The notes under the pieces were generated by a model. It did not search any database. It had not been told where the DNA came from and saw only the letters and a list, made by a program, of their open reading frames with translations. 37,562 bases of DNA from Paratrimastix pyriformis (taxonomy: Eukaryota; Preaxostyla; Paratrimastigidae): contig JAPMOS010000267.1 of NCBI GenBank assembly GCA_027972325.1, forward strand, positions 1 through 37,562, in the 5' to 3' direction. Made by a program: the position numbers and the translations under genes. Positions 18,722 to 28,243 of the stretch are shown here, in pieces (within the stretch, counting starts at the first letter, position 1; the number at the start of each line of letters is the position of its first letter).

Positions 18722-21700
18722 GGCGAGAGTCTCTTGTTCAAGCGTGGAGTAGCGTCTCTCCGCGGGGGTCAGCTGCCTCCCAGCGAAGCATACGGTCTCC
18801 ACCGGACGGCCAGGTGGGTATTGAAGGAGGACCGCGCCAATCCCCTTCTGAGAAGCATCCGTCCGGATCTCCAGCCGCGCCTGAGGGTCAGGGTGATGGA
18901 GCACAGGCGCGCGCGACAACAGGGTCTTCAGCTTGCTGAAAGACTCCCGGCACTCCGCGTTCCAGTGAAAGTGCTGGCCCTTCTTCAAAAGAGGAAGCAT
19001 CGGAGCCAAAAGACGGTAATGTCCAGGGAGGTACGGGATGTAGTACTGGATCGTCCCCACAAGACTGCGCAGTTCAGCCACGTTGCAAGGGTCACGCAGC
19101 TGCAGGAAAGGGGCAGCACGCTCCGGGTCAGGACGAGTCCCATCCGGGCCAAGGAGCAAACCCAGATAAGACAACTCCTTGGGGCCAATGTTGGCCTTCT
19201 TGACATTCAGACGAAGGCGGTGAAGTGCGGCCCGTTCCAATGCACGTCGCAGGCCAGAAAGGAATTCAGGAAAGTCCCGTCCTCCAATACCCAGGTCGTC
19301 TTGATAGACAACCGTCCGGGCCAGGTTGGAGAAAATGGTTGAGGTCTGCCTCTGGAAGTAGGAGGGCCCCGAAACAACTCCAAAGGGCAGGCGAAGAAAC
19401 TCAAATTGTCCATGGCTCGAGGTGAACGAGAGCAGCGGAACGCTTTCTGGGGCCACCGGCGCTTGATTGAACCCGGCGCTGAGATCAAAAGAGGCCAAAT
19501 AACCACAGCCCCGAAAAACCGAAGTCAAATCGTTGACCATCGGTAACGGGAAAGCCTCCTGAGCAGTCCGGGAATTGAGTTGAGAAAAGTCCACACAAAG
19601 TCTCCAGCCGCCACCGCGCTTGGGGGCGACTGTCAGAGGAGCAGCCCAGACGCTCCGTGATGGACGTATAACTCCGGCAGAGAGCCAATCATCAATTTGT
19701 CTCTTGACGAAGGCCTCCTTTTCCCCGTGAAAACGCCGGGGAGGGGTCGAGACAGGGCTGGCTCCAGGCAAGAGCTGGACCCGAAAAGGCTCCATCACCG
19801 CGGGGGAAGAGGTAAGTCCCCCGAAAAGATGCGCATACTCGCCGAGAAGGTCGGTAACCTGCTGGGCCTCAGGGTCGGTGAGCACATCACGGCGAACAAC
19901 AGGAAGGGTCGGTGCAGCCTTCCCAGAGTGAGGCTGATCAGGCGCGGGTGCAATCCACACAGGCGGGGATTCCGAAACTCCAGAAGGCGGAGTGGCAAGA
20001 GTGGCAATGCGCGGAGCAGCAAGAGCAAGGGCGGCCAAATCAGGTTGGCCGTCAGAATCAAGAGCACCAAGGGGACCGGCCAAAACCAGGCGTCCCACAA
20101 TGGCCTCACCACCATAATCATCATCACCCAGATCGTTGTCGTCATCACCAACAGGGATGTTGAGAGGAGTGATGGTTGGAGTATCACCAAGAACAAGGCC
20201 ATGACCGCGCAATTCAGAGAGTCCCACCAGAATCAACGGGTCACGACCCAGATGGTACAAGACGGCCTGTTGAGGCTTACATTCGGGGCTCAGCCTCAAA
20301 GTAACGGGACTGAAACGCTGTACAGAAGTACGACTGCCATCAGCGAGCAATACCGAGCGAACCGGGCCGTCCTCCACGACCGGTAGTGCCAGATCATGCG
20401 CAAAAGCCGGTGAGATAACGGAAATCATTGCGCCAGTGTCCAGGAGAGCGGGCGCGGACACCCCGTTCACAACAACCGTTGTGGTAAGCTGAGGGTCAAG
20501 CTTCCCGAAAGATGGGAAAGTGACAGCGGTGGTAGCTGCCCCAGAGCATGGAGTGGTGGCCACAACAGAAGCTGAGGGTGCGGGGGTGCCAGCCGGTACG
20601 ACAGGAGGTGGACAGGTGACAGGCCCAACAGGAGTGGGAGGAACCCCAGCCGGTGGTGGACAGGCTTGGAGAAGCCGCAAGTGAGCCGGGTTCCGCGAAC
20701 GGCGTGGATACCGTCCGCCACCGAAAGTGGGAGCCGATGCGGTGGAAGTACCCAAAGGAGCTGGAGACGTCGAAGGAGGCGGAGCAGGAGCAGGTGGACG
20801 GTTGGGGGCCAACCTCGGGGCCCCGTTGTTCTCGGGATGATACCTGCTCCGTCCGGGAATTCCATGATCGTTGCCCGGACAATCCGAGATCGCATGACCG
20901 GAGGAGTGACACCATGTGCAAAGCCCCTGGTCGCGAAGGCGGCTACGCTCGACGGAGCCCCGCGAAGTCGGATGCGGGGGGGCCGAGGCGGTGGCCGGAG
21001 GAGACGGAGTCGGAGGTTGAAAAGGAACACGGCCGGCGAAAGCACGTTCACGGTGATGGCCATGGCCGAAGGAGTGGCCGAAAACAGGGCGAGGAGCGGT
21101 CGTGACACCTCGTGACAGATGGAGCGCTGCAGCCTCATCAAGTCTCTGCGCAAGATCGCGCACGCGCTCGACCGCTCGATGTAACTCGGTTTCCTGATCC
21201 AGCGCCGCCAACTCCTGAGCGGCCTGTTCGGCAGGCGTCTTCGCAACCCCGGCAGAAATACCCGCGGGGTCAGAACCAGAAGTGGCCGGAACAGAAGTGG
21301 CAGAAGCCGAAGGAGCTGGCTTCTCGTCCTCAGACGAAGACGAAGAGGAATCATCGTCCGAAGAAGGAGACGCGGCGCAACCAACAAGGAACTCATCCTT
21401 GACCATGTCACCAAAGAAACCGCGAAAAGACTTGAGAAAGAGTTTCGCGGCGGCCTCAGCCGGGAACTTCAACCCATCAACAAACCTGAGGAACTTCCAA
21501 ATATGTTCCTCAAGTGAGAAGGCAATTTGCTCAGACGTCGGTGGAGGAGAAAAGACAAGCGATGCCAAAAGACGAGTTCGGAGAAAATTTGATTTCGGTC
21601 GAGAGATGTCGTAAAGCGAATCAAAGAGATCTTCACAAGAATCGAAGCAATGTTGATTGTAACGCAAAAGAATACCCACCGCAGAAGGAGAGACCAATTG

Positions 21701-21892
21701 CCTCAAATCAACAGGAAGGCCATCAATCGATCCAATAGTCTGTGAGATGGTGTCCTCAAATCTCACACACTCTTCAAAGTTTAAGATGTTGCGGAGGCGA
21801 GGAAGACTCGGCAAAGGTGAAACAAAAGCTTCCGGCTTCATACTCCGAATCTTCGACGGCAAAAGAATGGTGGCGAATTTCTGTCTAGACAT
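18722..21892 (-). mobile_element. Ty3/gypsy-type LTR retrotransposon, gag-pol part (fossil, incomplete)
   Basis: A gag-pol frame starts at the ATG at 21,892 and runs leftward until LINE A interrupts it. Parts in order: Gag-like region, a CCHC zinc knuckle, a retropepsin-like protease, reverse transcriptase, and the start of RNase H. The order fits the Ty3/gypsy group. Integrase and the distal LTR are not visible; they would lie beyond LINE A but were not found there. The visible part is open throughout, so the element is probably fairly young, but it is broken at least once by the LINE insertion. There is no clearly delimited LTR; 21,893-22,145 may hold part of one. Confidence 0.85.
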
Positions 21893-22145
21893 GGTGTAAC
21901 GGTTACCAGGCACTCGTTGAAATCAAGAAAAAAGGAGAAGTGCCCAGTATCGATACTGTGGGCAGGGTGGGTGCAGAGAGGGTGCCTGCACGAGTATATT
22001 ACCCAGGAGAACTCTCCTATTCCAAACGCCTAACACGCACAAAACACGAAATTTAGGACCCGGGTACTAAATTAGAAAAATGGCCCGAAAAATAGGGGGG
22101 GGTATTAAATTTCGTGGGCTGTAGGGGGTACTATATTTCGGACTA
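21893..22145 (-). promoter_or_regulatory. Presumed gypsy leader or LTR part
   Basis: Directly upstream of the gypsy start codon. On the minus strand it holds three related motifs (GAAATATAGTACCCCC, GAAATTTAATACCCCC, CTAATTTAGTACCCGG) spaced 25-35 bases apart, then TAATATACTCG, a TATA-like stretch. A perfect 14-bp palindrome, CAGTATCGATACTG, lies at about 21,946-21,959. The position suggests promoter or LTR sequence, but with only one side of the element visible the LTR ends cannot be fixed. Confidence 0.35.
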
Positions 22146-22599
22146 CTGTCCCATATTTTTTTTGAGAAGCTCCGTCACCAAGTAAAGTGCGCTCGCTCCC
22201 GTTGATACCTCTTTGATACTACCCCTTTGACCTGACTTCCAAGCCCCCCCACCCCCCACCCCCCTTTTTGAGTCGTCACAATGCGAGTGGTTTTCTTTTT
22301 CGAGAGTGTTTCCATGACATTTCTCTGCGCTTCCCATTTATAGATCTGGACTCCAGAGCGGCTCTGGAGAGGTTGATAATGTCGGAGCATGTCCAGCTTT
22401 CCATGAACTTCATAGTTAATCCGGGATTTCCAATCTTGATATCGCACTCTTGCGCGTTGGCAAGCCTTTGGAATTGCTGATTGAAAGCGATGATTGAAAA
22501 GATCGCGGTGGTGATATCCACTAGAGAGAACATGCTGTGTATTTGCGAGGGCGCAGGCGACAAGTTCAAGAAGAAAGGTTACTCGCGCCTTCGCGCCAT
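22146..22599. other. Unassigned stretch with a small minus-strand ORF
   Basis: This is less GC-rich than its neighbours. A 97-codon minus-strand frame (22,569-22,276) begins MNLSPAPSQIHSMFSLVD and continues as a plausible globular sequence (AQECDIKIGNPGLTMKFMES). I recognise no family. It could be an exon of a host gene or a remnant upstream of the gypsy element. The C-run at 22,243-22,264 is low-complexity. Confidence 0.25.
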
Positions 22600-23512
22600 G
22601 CGTTACACTCCGGGGGGGGCCGGGCCAAATGACCCGTATGGTGGCTCCTCCCGGCCGGGGGCCGCTCTGGTGGCGGGGGCCGCCCAGTGATGGGTGTGGG
22701 TGATGGGGAGGGTGCTCAGGGGCGGGTGGGGCGGGTCGTGGGCCCTGGGCGGCCGCTACGGCGTGGCCAGGGCGCGGGGCCCGCCGCGGCAGCTGCGCCG
22801 TTGCGCATGGTCATGAGCGCGAGGGCGTCCCGAACCAGAAGGGTCGAGACGGAGGAGAGGGCCCGCTGGAGGTCGGTTCGCGCGGCAGGGGGGTCGGCCG
22901 GTGTCAGCCGCGACAGGGCCTGGCATGTGGCCCGGGGCACGGTCCCTCGGGCCGACAAGATCACCGGCACCGCGCGGCAGGGCTGCCCGGTGGCCTCCGT
23001 GACGGCCTGGCAGAGGGCGACGTAGTGGGCCGCCTTGGCCGCCGCCCGCGCCGGCCAGTCGTGGGTCTGGCCAGTGATGGCCACGTCGAGCAGCCACCAG
23101 GTGCCGTCAGAGCCACGGGACTGCAACACCAGGTCGGGGTGCACGTCGCGGAGGGCGGCGGGGAGCTTGGCCAGCAGGGTGGGTGGGAAGGCGGGCGCAC
23201 AGTTGGTTGCCGACACGCCCATATAATGCCGCGTGACCCAGTCGCGTTGCCCGCCGAACCAGGCCCAGAGTCGGCGGACCACACGGTCGTGGCGGGCCGT
23301 GTAGAAGTCGTGGTACCTGCCGCAGCCGGACAGCAGGTGGGACATGGTCTCGGGGCCGCCGTGGCAGAGTGGGCAGGTGACCCCACCGGGGCGTCGCCGG
23401 CAGATGCTGAGGCCTTCCGCGCGTATCGGCACCGAATGGTTTGCAGGGTGGGGAAGGTGCCGAACAGCAGCCAGACGAGCCGGCGCACCTTCCAGAGCCA
23501 TCTGATTTAAAT
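22600..23512 (-). mobile_element. 3' fragment of an R2-like LINE with restriction-like endonuclease
   Basis: Minus-strand coding ends here without the front part. The 5'-most piece (about 23,488-23,420) reads RRLVWLLFGTFPTLQTIRCR, the RT-proximal region. After a frame change comes a zinc finger, CPLCHGGPETMSHLLSGC (C-x2-C-x9-H-x4-C), at about 23,380-23,325, then HPDLVLQSRGSDGTWWLLDV at about 23,140-23,080. That is the PD...D pattern of the restriction-like endonuclease that follows the finger in R2, R4, NeSL and CRE-type LINEs. The rest is a helical C-terminus rich in Ala and Arg to about 22,690. The fragment is 5'-truncated; its upstream edge abuts the conserved tail of the gene family at 23,514. 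It belongs to a different LINE lineage from LINE A. Confidence 0.75.
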
Positions 23513-23513
23513 G

Positions 23514-23781
23514 TGGTTGTTCCAGGGTTTCTGTGGACGCTATAGACGTTGAGATTTCTATAGAAAAAAGCCCGACGCTCTGGCCTCCGGGTTTTCGTGG
23601 ACAGACCCTCCCCACTCGGCCTGTCTGTAGTGAGGGCCCGCGGGTTTTCATGAACAGACCCTCCCAAATCCTCCTTGCTTCGCTTTCACCTTGCATCACC
23701 CTGACGCACTTCCTCCTCCTTTTTTCGAGAGAAAACGTCGAGCCTCTTTTTCTCTAATTTCGGATCATAAAGAGAACCAGA
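23514..23781 (-). repeat. Conserved 3' flank of gene-family copy 1
   Basis: About 270 bases downstream of the copy 1 stop are almost the same as 27,518-27,780 downstream of copy 3. The shared block ends sharply at CCTGGAACAACC (minus strand), where copies 1 and 3 go into unrelated DNA. It contains two related runs, GTCTGTTCATGAAAACCCG and GTCTGTCCACGAAAACCCG, and a third more distant one (GCGTCCACAGAAACCCTG). No long ORF is supported. It is probably 3' UTR and downstream DNA copied with the gene. Confidence 0.7.
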
Positions 23782-25083
23782 TTAATTACTTTCGTCTCCG
23801 TCTTGGGGATTGGCGTTGTAGTCGTTGTTGCCAGTGTCGTCATCCGACGGAGGGTAGTCCTTATCGCCGACAAACCATTCATCTTCGTCATCATCTTCGT
23901 CATCATCTTCGTCATCTTTCGGCACGGATTCCGGCACGGGTTCGGGCTCAGCCACAAGGACAGGAAGGGGCAGAGGAAGGGGCCCAGTTAAGAGGAAGTC
24001 CCAAAGGGTAGGAAGCTCGCGCGCGCAGGTGCTGGTGCGGAACTTGTGGCACTGAATCGACCAGTCATAGGTCTTCCGTTCGTCCGCGGAGAGAGAGAGG
24101 TATTCACGTTCGCAGGCCAGGAATACCTTGGGGAACTGTTCTCCGTAGTAGTCAGTGCGCTCCAACAGGGAACGGTCACGAAGAACCCCCCTGAGGTAGA
24201 AGGGGTAAGAGCGTTCCCAGAGGACGATCTCATCGAGCCTCATCGGGCCCTCGATGGGGTGGTCGATGTCGAATGCAGCCTCGGAATCAAGGAGCAGGGT
24301 AATGATCAAGGCTCTTGCTGACAGGCCCCTGTAGGTCTGCGACGTATCAGAACAGCGTCCGCTGGTCAAGGAAAAAAAGACGCCACCGAAGGCGAGAACC
24401 ATCCGGGCGAGTACCTTGTGCAACTCAACACAGATGGGAGCGGAGAAATCGTACTCAGTCAACGGCTTCAAAAAGTGAACGGGGACGATGAGGCCGCGAT
24501 TCAGATGATTCGTGTTCGGGAACCAACTTGCCAGCAGCTTGGGGAAGATCCGTTCGTAAAAAGCCTGTCGGCTTAGGTGCACCTCGGTCTTGTCCTCCGG
24601 TTGAAAGAAGTCGTAGGTCCTGGAGGAGAGGCATGAGAAACCCACAACACATCAGGGAAAACAGTAAACAGACCGATTGAGCGGGGGAGCAGCGGACTTC
24701 GGAGCCGGGGGGGGTTGAGGCTGAGCCGGCTGGGGCTGAGGCGACGGCTTGGCCTGGGGGCGGGCTGCGGCGGCTTGGCCTGGGGGCGGGCTGCGGCGGC
24801 TTGGCCTGGGGGCGGGCTGCGGCGGCTTGGCCTGGGGGGCGGCTTCGCCTGGGGTCCGGCTTGGCCTGGGGGGCGGCAGCTTGCCCTGGCTGGCTCGTGG
24901 CGTCATGCCGGGAAGGGGCTCAGGAAGGGGCTCAGGAAGAGGCTCAGGAAGAGGCTCAGGAAGGGACTCAGGAAGGGGCTCAAGAAGGGACTCGGGAACG
25001 TCCTCGATCACCTGGCGAGACCGAGTCCGTCTGCTAAGCATGGCATGACTTGCGTGCTTCCTCTGCATTTTGGCGGTTTCCAT
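23782..25083 (-). CDS. Unknown family protein, copy 1 (two exons, looks intact)
   Basis: Exon 1 is 25,083-24,674 and exon 2 is 24,619-23,782, with a 54-nt intron; the spliced frame is 1,248 nt, 415 residues. The start is the ATG giving METAKMQRKHASHAML. Residues 20-135 are disordered: a 12-bp tandem repeat coding (EPLP)n, then Pro/Ala/Gln repeats. From the splice (PPLNR|TYDFFQPED) a folded domain of about 210 residues follows (LSRQAFYERIFPKLL, FPNTNHLNRGLIVPVHF, PMRLDEIVLWERS, CEREYLSLSADERKTYDWSI), then an acidic tail (KDDEDDDEDDDEDEWF) ending DGDESN. I do not recognise the domain. Copies 2 and 3 share it. Without splicing, the TGA inside the intron would stop the frame; copy 3 has the same intron. 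It may be a host multigene family or cargo of an unrecognised element. Confidence 0.65.
24620..24673 (-). other. Intron of gene-family copy 1, 54 nt
   Basis: Minus strand: AATCG|GTCTGTTTACTG...CCCTGATG...CTCCTCCAG|GACCTAC. Phase 2. It contains an in-frame TGA. Copy 2 has a matching 51-nt intron without a stop, and the end of copy 3 (about 29,779-29,819) has the same sequence as copy 1. The donor GTCTGTTT matches the intron at 7,790. Confidence 0.6.
24745..24990. repeat. Coding tandem repeats in copy 1: 26-bp and 12-bp units
   Basis: 24,745-24,835 holds three and a half copies of a 26-bp unit (GGCTTGGCCTGGGGGCGGGC plus TGCGGC). 24,913-24,984 holds six units of the 12-bp GGAAGGGGCTCA with small changes. 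Both lie in exon 1; the 12-bp unit codes EPLP and keeps frame, the 26-bp unit changes frame at each copy. Confidence 0.85.
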
Positions 25084-25185
25084 GCGGGATACTCCAGGGG
25101 GTAACAGCCACTCTTTCAAAACCAGGAAGTTCAAAATCAGACACAAGGAAAGCGGGAAGAAGGTGGCGGAGGGGAAAAATCAACC

Positions 25186-25300
25186 GACTTGAAGAGGCTG
25201 TCCCGAGGGAGGAGAGCAGCGGGAAGTGTAGGTGCGGAACTGGTGGCTCTGAATCGACCAGTCAGATCAAATCGAGAGGCCACAGGACTATTTCTCACGC
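25186..25300 (-). pseudogene. C-terminal remnant of a gene-family copy
   Basis: Minus strand from about 25,272: CTGACTGGTCGATTCAGAGC, followed by CAGTTCCGCACCTAC, matches the region coding YDWSIHCHKFRTNT near the end of copy 2 (26,155-26,110), and continues through the same 3' flank into the next gene start (25,083). It is too short and altered to be functional. It marks the join between tandem copies. Confidence 0.55.
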
Positions 25301-25321
25301 CATCTCTGTTTTTTTCCCCTT

Positions 25322-25958
25322 CTAGGACGAACTACGGCTGGCACACGCTCTTCTTGGTGAGTGGATCCACGCTGACGGGTTCCGCACAACATAAAAGTTT
25401 TTGTCGAACAATAGATCAACGAAGGTCTTCTCGATGCGACTAGCCCCACAAAGGGCAACGTTTACGTCAATGAGGAGGGAAAGGGAAGGGGTTCCTGCAG
25501 TTATGCTCGCTGAGGGTCTCATTGTAGACTTGGTGATGAGGTCCCGGTCTTCACCGTCGTAGTCGTCGCCATATAATTCAAGAGCTTCCGCGGAAAGGGC
25601 CTCGTGAACGGACTCCAGCTCAGGCGACTCGGGGGGGAGTGCATATGCCGCCATCGTTGTCCACGTGAGGTGCCTCGTCAACGGACTCGGGAGGCAGTTC
25701 GGTCACGAGGGAATCGTCAGCAGAATTGACCAGAGCCACGCGAGAGGCCTCGAACGGAGGCTCGTCCGCAGCGGCCTCGGAAGGAGGCGGTTGGAGACGG
25801 AGACGGGGCTCCGGAATGGGCTCGGGATCGGCACTGTCAGGAACGTCCTCGACGCGAATGATCTCGCGGCGGCAACGAGTCCAGCGTGGGGACTCCCTTT
25901 CCTTGCGTGCTTCCTCTGCATTTTGGCGGGTTCCAGACGGGAAAATCCGGGGGGTCAT
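25322..25958 (-). pseudogene. Gene-family relative with acidic Pro-rich N-terminus, one frame change
   Basis: The start ATG at 25,958 (MTPRIFPSGTRQNAEEARKE) aligns with the copy 1 start region; the DNA matches at CGCCAAAATGCAGAGGAAGC. The frame reads REIIRVEDVPDSADPEPIPE, then an acidic stretch, and changes once in a C-run (25,632-25,638) after GGICTPP. It continues as ESPELESVHEALSAEALELY, YGDDYDGEDRDLITKS, then SLSLLIDVNVALCGASRIEK and ends near 25,330. The conserved family domain is not present; the second half is unrelated to copies 1-3 as far as I can see. It may be a rearranged copy or a different gene sharing the 5' part. Confidence 0.45.
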
Positions 25959-26057
25959 AGCCACTCTTTTCAAAACCAGGGTGCATTCCAAAAAAAAAAA
26001 GCAAATGGACACAGGGAACGCGGGAAGAAGGTGGCGGAGAGAGGGAAAATCATCCTG

Positions 26058-27117
26058 TTATGCGCTCCCAGTGAACTTGAAGAGGCAGTCCCAATGGGCC
26101 GGTATCTCGCGGCGGCAGGTGTTGGTGCGGAACTTGTGGCAGTGAATCGACCAGTCATAGGTCTTCCGATCGTCCTCGGAGAGAGCGAGGTATTCACGTT
26201 CGCAGCCCAGGAAGGCCTTGGGGAACTGATCACCGTAGTAGTCAGAGAGCTCCAACATGGAACGGTCACGAAGAACCTCCTTGGCGAAGAAGGGGAAAGA
26301 GCGTTCCCAGAGGGCAAGCTCTTCGAGCCTCATCGAGCCCTCGATGGCGGGGTCCTGGTCGAATGCAGCCTCGGAGTCCAGGGTCACAAGAAGAGCCAAG
26401 GCTCTGCTGATCAGGAACTCGTAGGTCTTCCCGATATCAGCGCATTGTCCGCAGGACAGGGAAAAAGAGTTTCCCGAAGGTGAGACACATCCGGGTAAGT
26501 ACCTTGTGCAACTCAACACAGATGGCACCGGAGAGCTGGTACTCGGCCAAGGTCTTGAAAAAGTGAACAGGGACGATGACACCGCGATTCAGATGATTCG
26601 TGTTCGGGAACCAACGGCCCAGCAACTTGGGAAAGATCCGTTCGTAAAATGCCTGTCGGCTGAGCTTCATCAATGACTTTGTTTCCGGTTGGTAGAATAG
26701 GTAGGTCCTGTTGGAGAGGCATGAGAAACCCACAAGAGAGGAAAAACAGAAAACAGACTGATTGAGGGGCGGGGGGACAGTTGCAAAGGGAGGCGGAAGC
26801 GTACTCGAAGTGGGAAGGACCGCTGCGGCGTCAGGCGTTGACGACGTGCTCCTCGTGGCGGTGACCGGTGGCGTTCTGGGAGTAGCCACGCCAGCCCGAC
26901 CCGGAGCCACTGCCGGAGGCGTCGAAGTGCTCGTTGCGGTGGAGGTGACCTGGGCCGGGCGTGGCGTTCTGGGAGTAGCCACGGGAGCCCGACCCGGAGC
27001 CACTGCCGGAGGCGTCGAAGTGATCGTGGCGGTGGCCCGAGCCGACACCGCTGGAGGCGTTGAAGTGCTCCTGGCGGCGGGGACCGGGCCCGGAGGTGGA
27101 GGCGTTCTGAGAGACAC
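26058..27117 (-). pseudogene. Unknown family protein, copy 2, one frame change
   Basis: Exon 1 is Pro/Ala/Thr-rich with a duplicated segment (TPPAVAPGRAxVATPRTP twice, about 27,020-26,870) and stays open upstream to at least 27,500 through an EPDQST repeat; no in-frame ATG is evident, so the start is unknown. The intron is 26,758-26,708 (51 nt). Exon 2 has the family domain: TYLFYQPETKSLMKLSRQAF, FPNTNHLNRGVIVPVHFF. One base is missing from the T-run at 26,462-26,466 relative to copy 1. After it the frame at 26,455-26,058 continues (DSEAAFDQDPAIEGSMRLEE, DDRKTYDWSIHCHKFRTNTC) to a stop at 26,058. It lacks the acidic tail of copy 1. The domain is roughly 60% identical to copy 1 by eye. Confidence 0.6.
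26708..26758 (-). other. Intron of gene-family copy 2, 51 nt
   Basis: Minus strand: AATCA|GTCTGTTTTCTG...CTCTCCAACAG|GACCTACC. Phase 2, the same position as the copy 1 intron. Its length is a multiple of three and it has no stop, so unspliced reading is also possible here. Confidence 0.55.
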
Positions 27118-27389
27118 AGCAGCCCGAGGCGGAGGCGTCTTGAGAGCAACAGGCGGAGCCGCAGCCGCTGCGGACTTCTTGATAGCCGGGGGGGCCTGTC
27201 CTGGGGTCTTGGGCGGGATGAAGACGGACGACAGTTTCTTGGGAGCGGGAGCGGGAAGTGGTGTCGGCGCGGGAAGTGTCGGTTTGGGAGGGTGAGTGGC
27301 GGGCCGGCGTTGAAGTGGCTGCCTCGAGGCCGTCGGAGGAGGGGCGCGCTGTGTGGACGGAGGGGCGGGGTTGGAGGCCTGAGAGGCGC

Positions 27390-27485
27390 TCTGGTCGGGT
27401 TCGGTGCTCTGGTCGGGTTCGGTGCTCTGGTCGGGTTCGGTGCTCTGGTCGGGTTCGGTGCTCTGGTCGGGTTCGGCAGTCTGCT
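27390..27485. repeat. 18-bp tandem repeat, about five units
   Basis: The unit CTCTGGTCGGGTTCGGTG is repeated nearly exactly five times, then decays. On the minus strand in the copy 2 frame it codes (EPDQST)n; in another frame NPTRAP. This is typical of a disordered protein region expanded by slippage or unequal exchange. Confidence 0.9.
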
Positions 27486-27517
27486 CGGGTTCGGCGGGGA
27501 CAGGCTCGGGTTGGGCG

Positions 27518-27783
27518 GTTGTTCCAGGGTTTCTGTGGACGCTATAGACATTGAGATTTCTATAGAAAAAAGCCCGACGCTCTGGCCTCCGGGTTTCGTG
27601 GACAGACCTCCACTCGGCCTGTCTGTAGTGAGGGCCCGCGGGTTTTCATGAACAGACCCTCCCAAATCCTCCTTGCTTCACTTTCACCTTGCTTCACCCT
27701 GACGCACTTCCTCCTCCTTTTTTCGAGAGAAAACGTCGAGCCTCTAATTTCGGATCAAAAAGAGAACCAGATTCATTACTCGT
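27518..27783 (-). repeat. Conserved 3' flank of gene-family copy 3
   Basis: This is the second copy of the block at 23,514-23,781, about 95% identical by eye. It begins at the same base (GGTTGTTCCAGG on the plus strand) and includes the same two GAAAACCCG runs. The sharp shared edge suggests that the unit duplicated together with the gene has a fixed end. Confidence 0.7.
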
Positions 27784-28243
27784 CTTCGTCTTCGTCTTCG
27801 CCTTGGGGGTTGGCGTTGTAGTCGTTGTTGCCAGTGTCGTCATCCGAATTTATCGCCGGCAAACCATTCATCTTCGTCATCATCGGCTACCGGCACGTTC
27901 TCGGGAAGGGGCACGGATTCCGGCACGGGTTCGGGCTCAGCCACAAGGACAGGAAGGGGCAGAGGAAGGGGCCCAGTTAAGAGGAAGTCCCAAAGGGTAG
28001 GAAGCTCGCGCGAGCAGGTGCTGGTGCGGAACTTGTGGCACTGAATCGACCAGTCATAGGTCTTCCGTTCGTCCGCGGAGAGAGAGAGGTATTCACGTTC
28101 GCAGGCCAGGAATACCTTGGGGAACTGTTCTCCGTAGTAGTCAGTGCGCTCCAACAGGGAACGGTCACGAAGAACCCCCCTGAGGTAGAAGGGGTAAGAG
28201 CGTTCCCAGAGGACGATCTCATCGAGCCTCATCGGGCCCTCGA
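27780..28243 (-). pseudogene. Unknown family protein, copy 3, C-terminal half cut by LINE B
   Basis: Minus-strand reading from 28,243 gives EGPMRLDEIVLWERSYPFYL through KTYDWSIQCHKFRTSTCSRE and LPTLWDFLLTGP, almost the same as copy 1, then a shorter acidic tail (ADDDEDEWFAGDK) to a region altered near 27,850. Upstream, the frame enters the TG repeat at the end of LINE B exactly after DHPI of copy 1. About 280 bases of the gene (equivalent to 24,254-24,537) are missing between this piece and the one at 29,698-29,820. The copy is dead. Confidence 0.75.

Noticed and set aside
21946-21959. Perfect palindrome CAGTATCGATACTG as an operator or origin
   Set aside because: A single 14-bp palindrome near a retroelement leader; no second site and no family known to use it.
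24640-24660. In-frame TGA as proof that gene-family copy 1 is dead
   Set aside because: It falls inside a 54-nt stretch with a good donor and acceptor; copy 2 has the same intron position, and splicing keeps the frame.
25988-25999. A-run as a poly(A) tail of an inserted retrogene
   Set aside because: Only eleven bases, inside a block that aligns with the same region upstream of copy 1, and with no insertion boundary.
27390-27485. Regular 18-bp repeats resembling a small array
   Set aside because: Directly adjacent units without spacers inside a coding frame: a protein-coding tandem repeat, not CRISPR.
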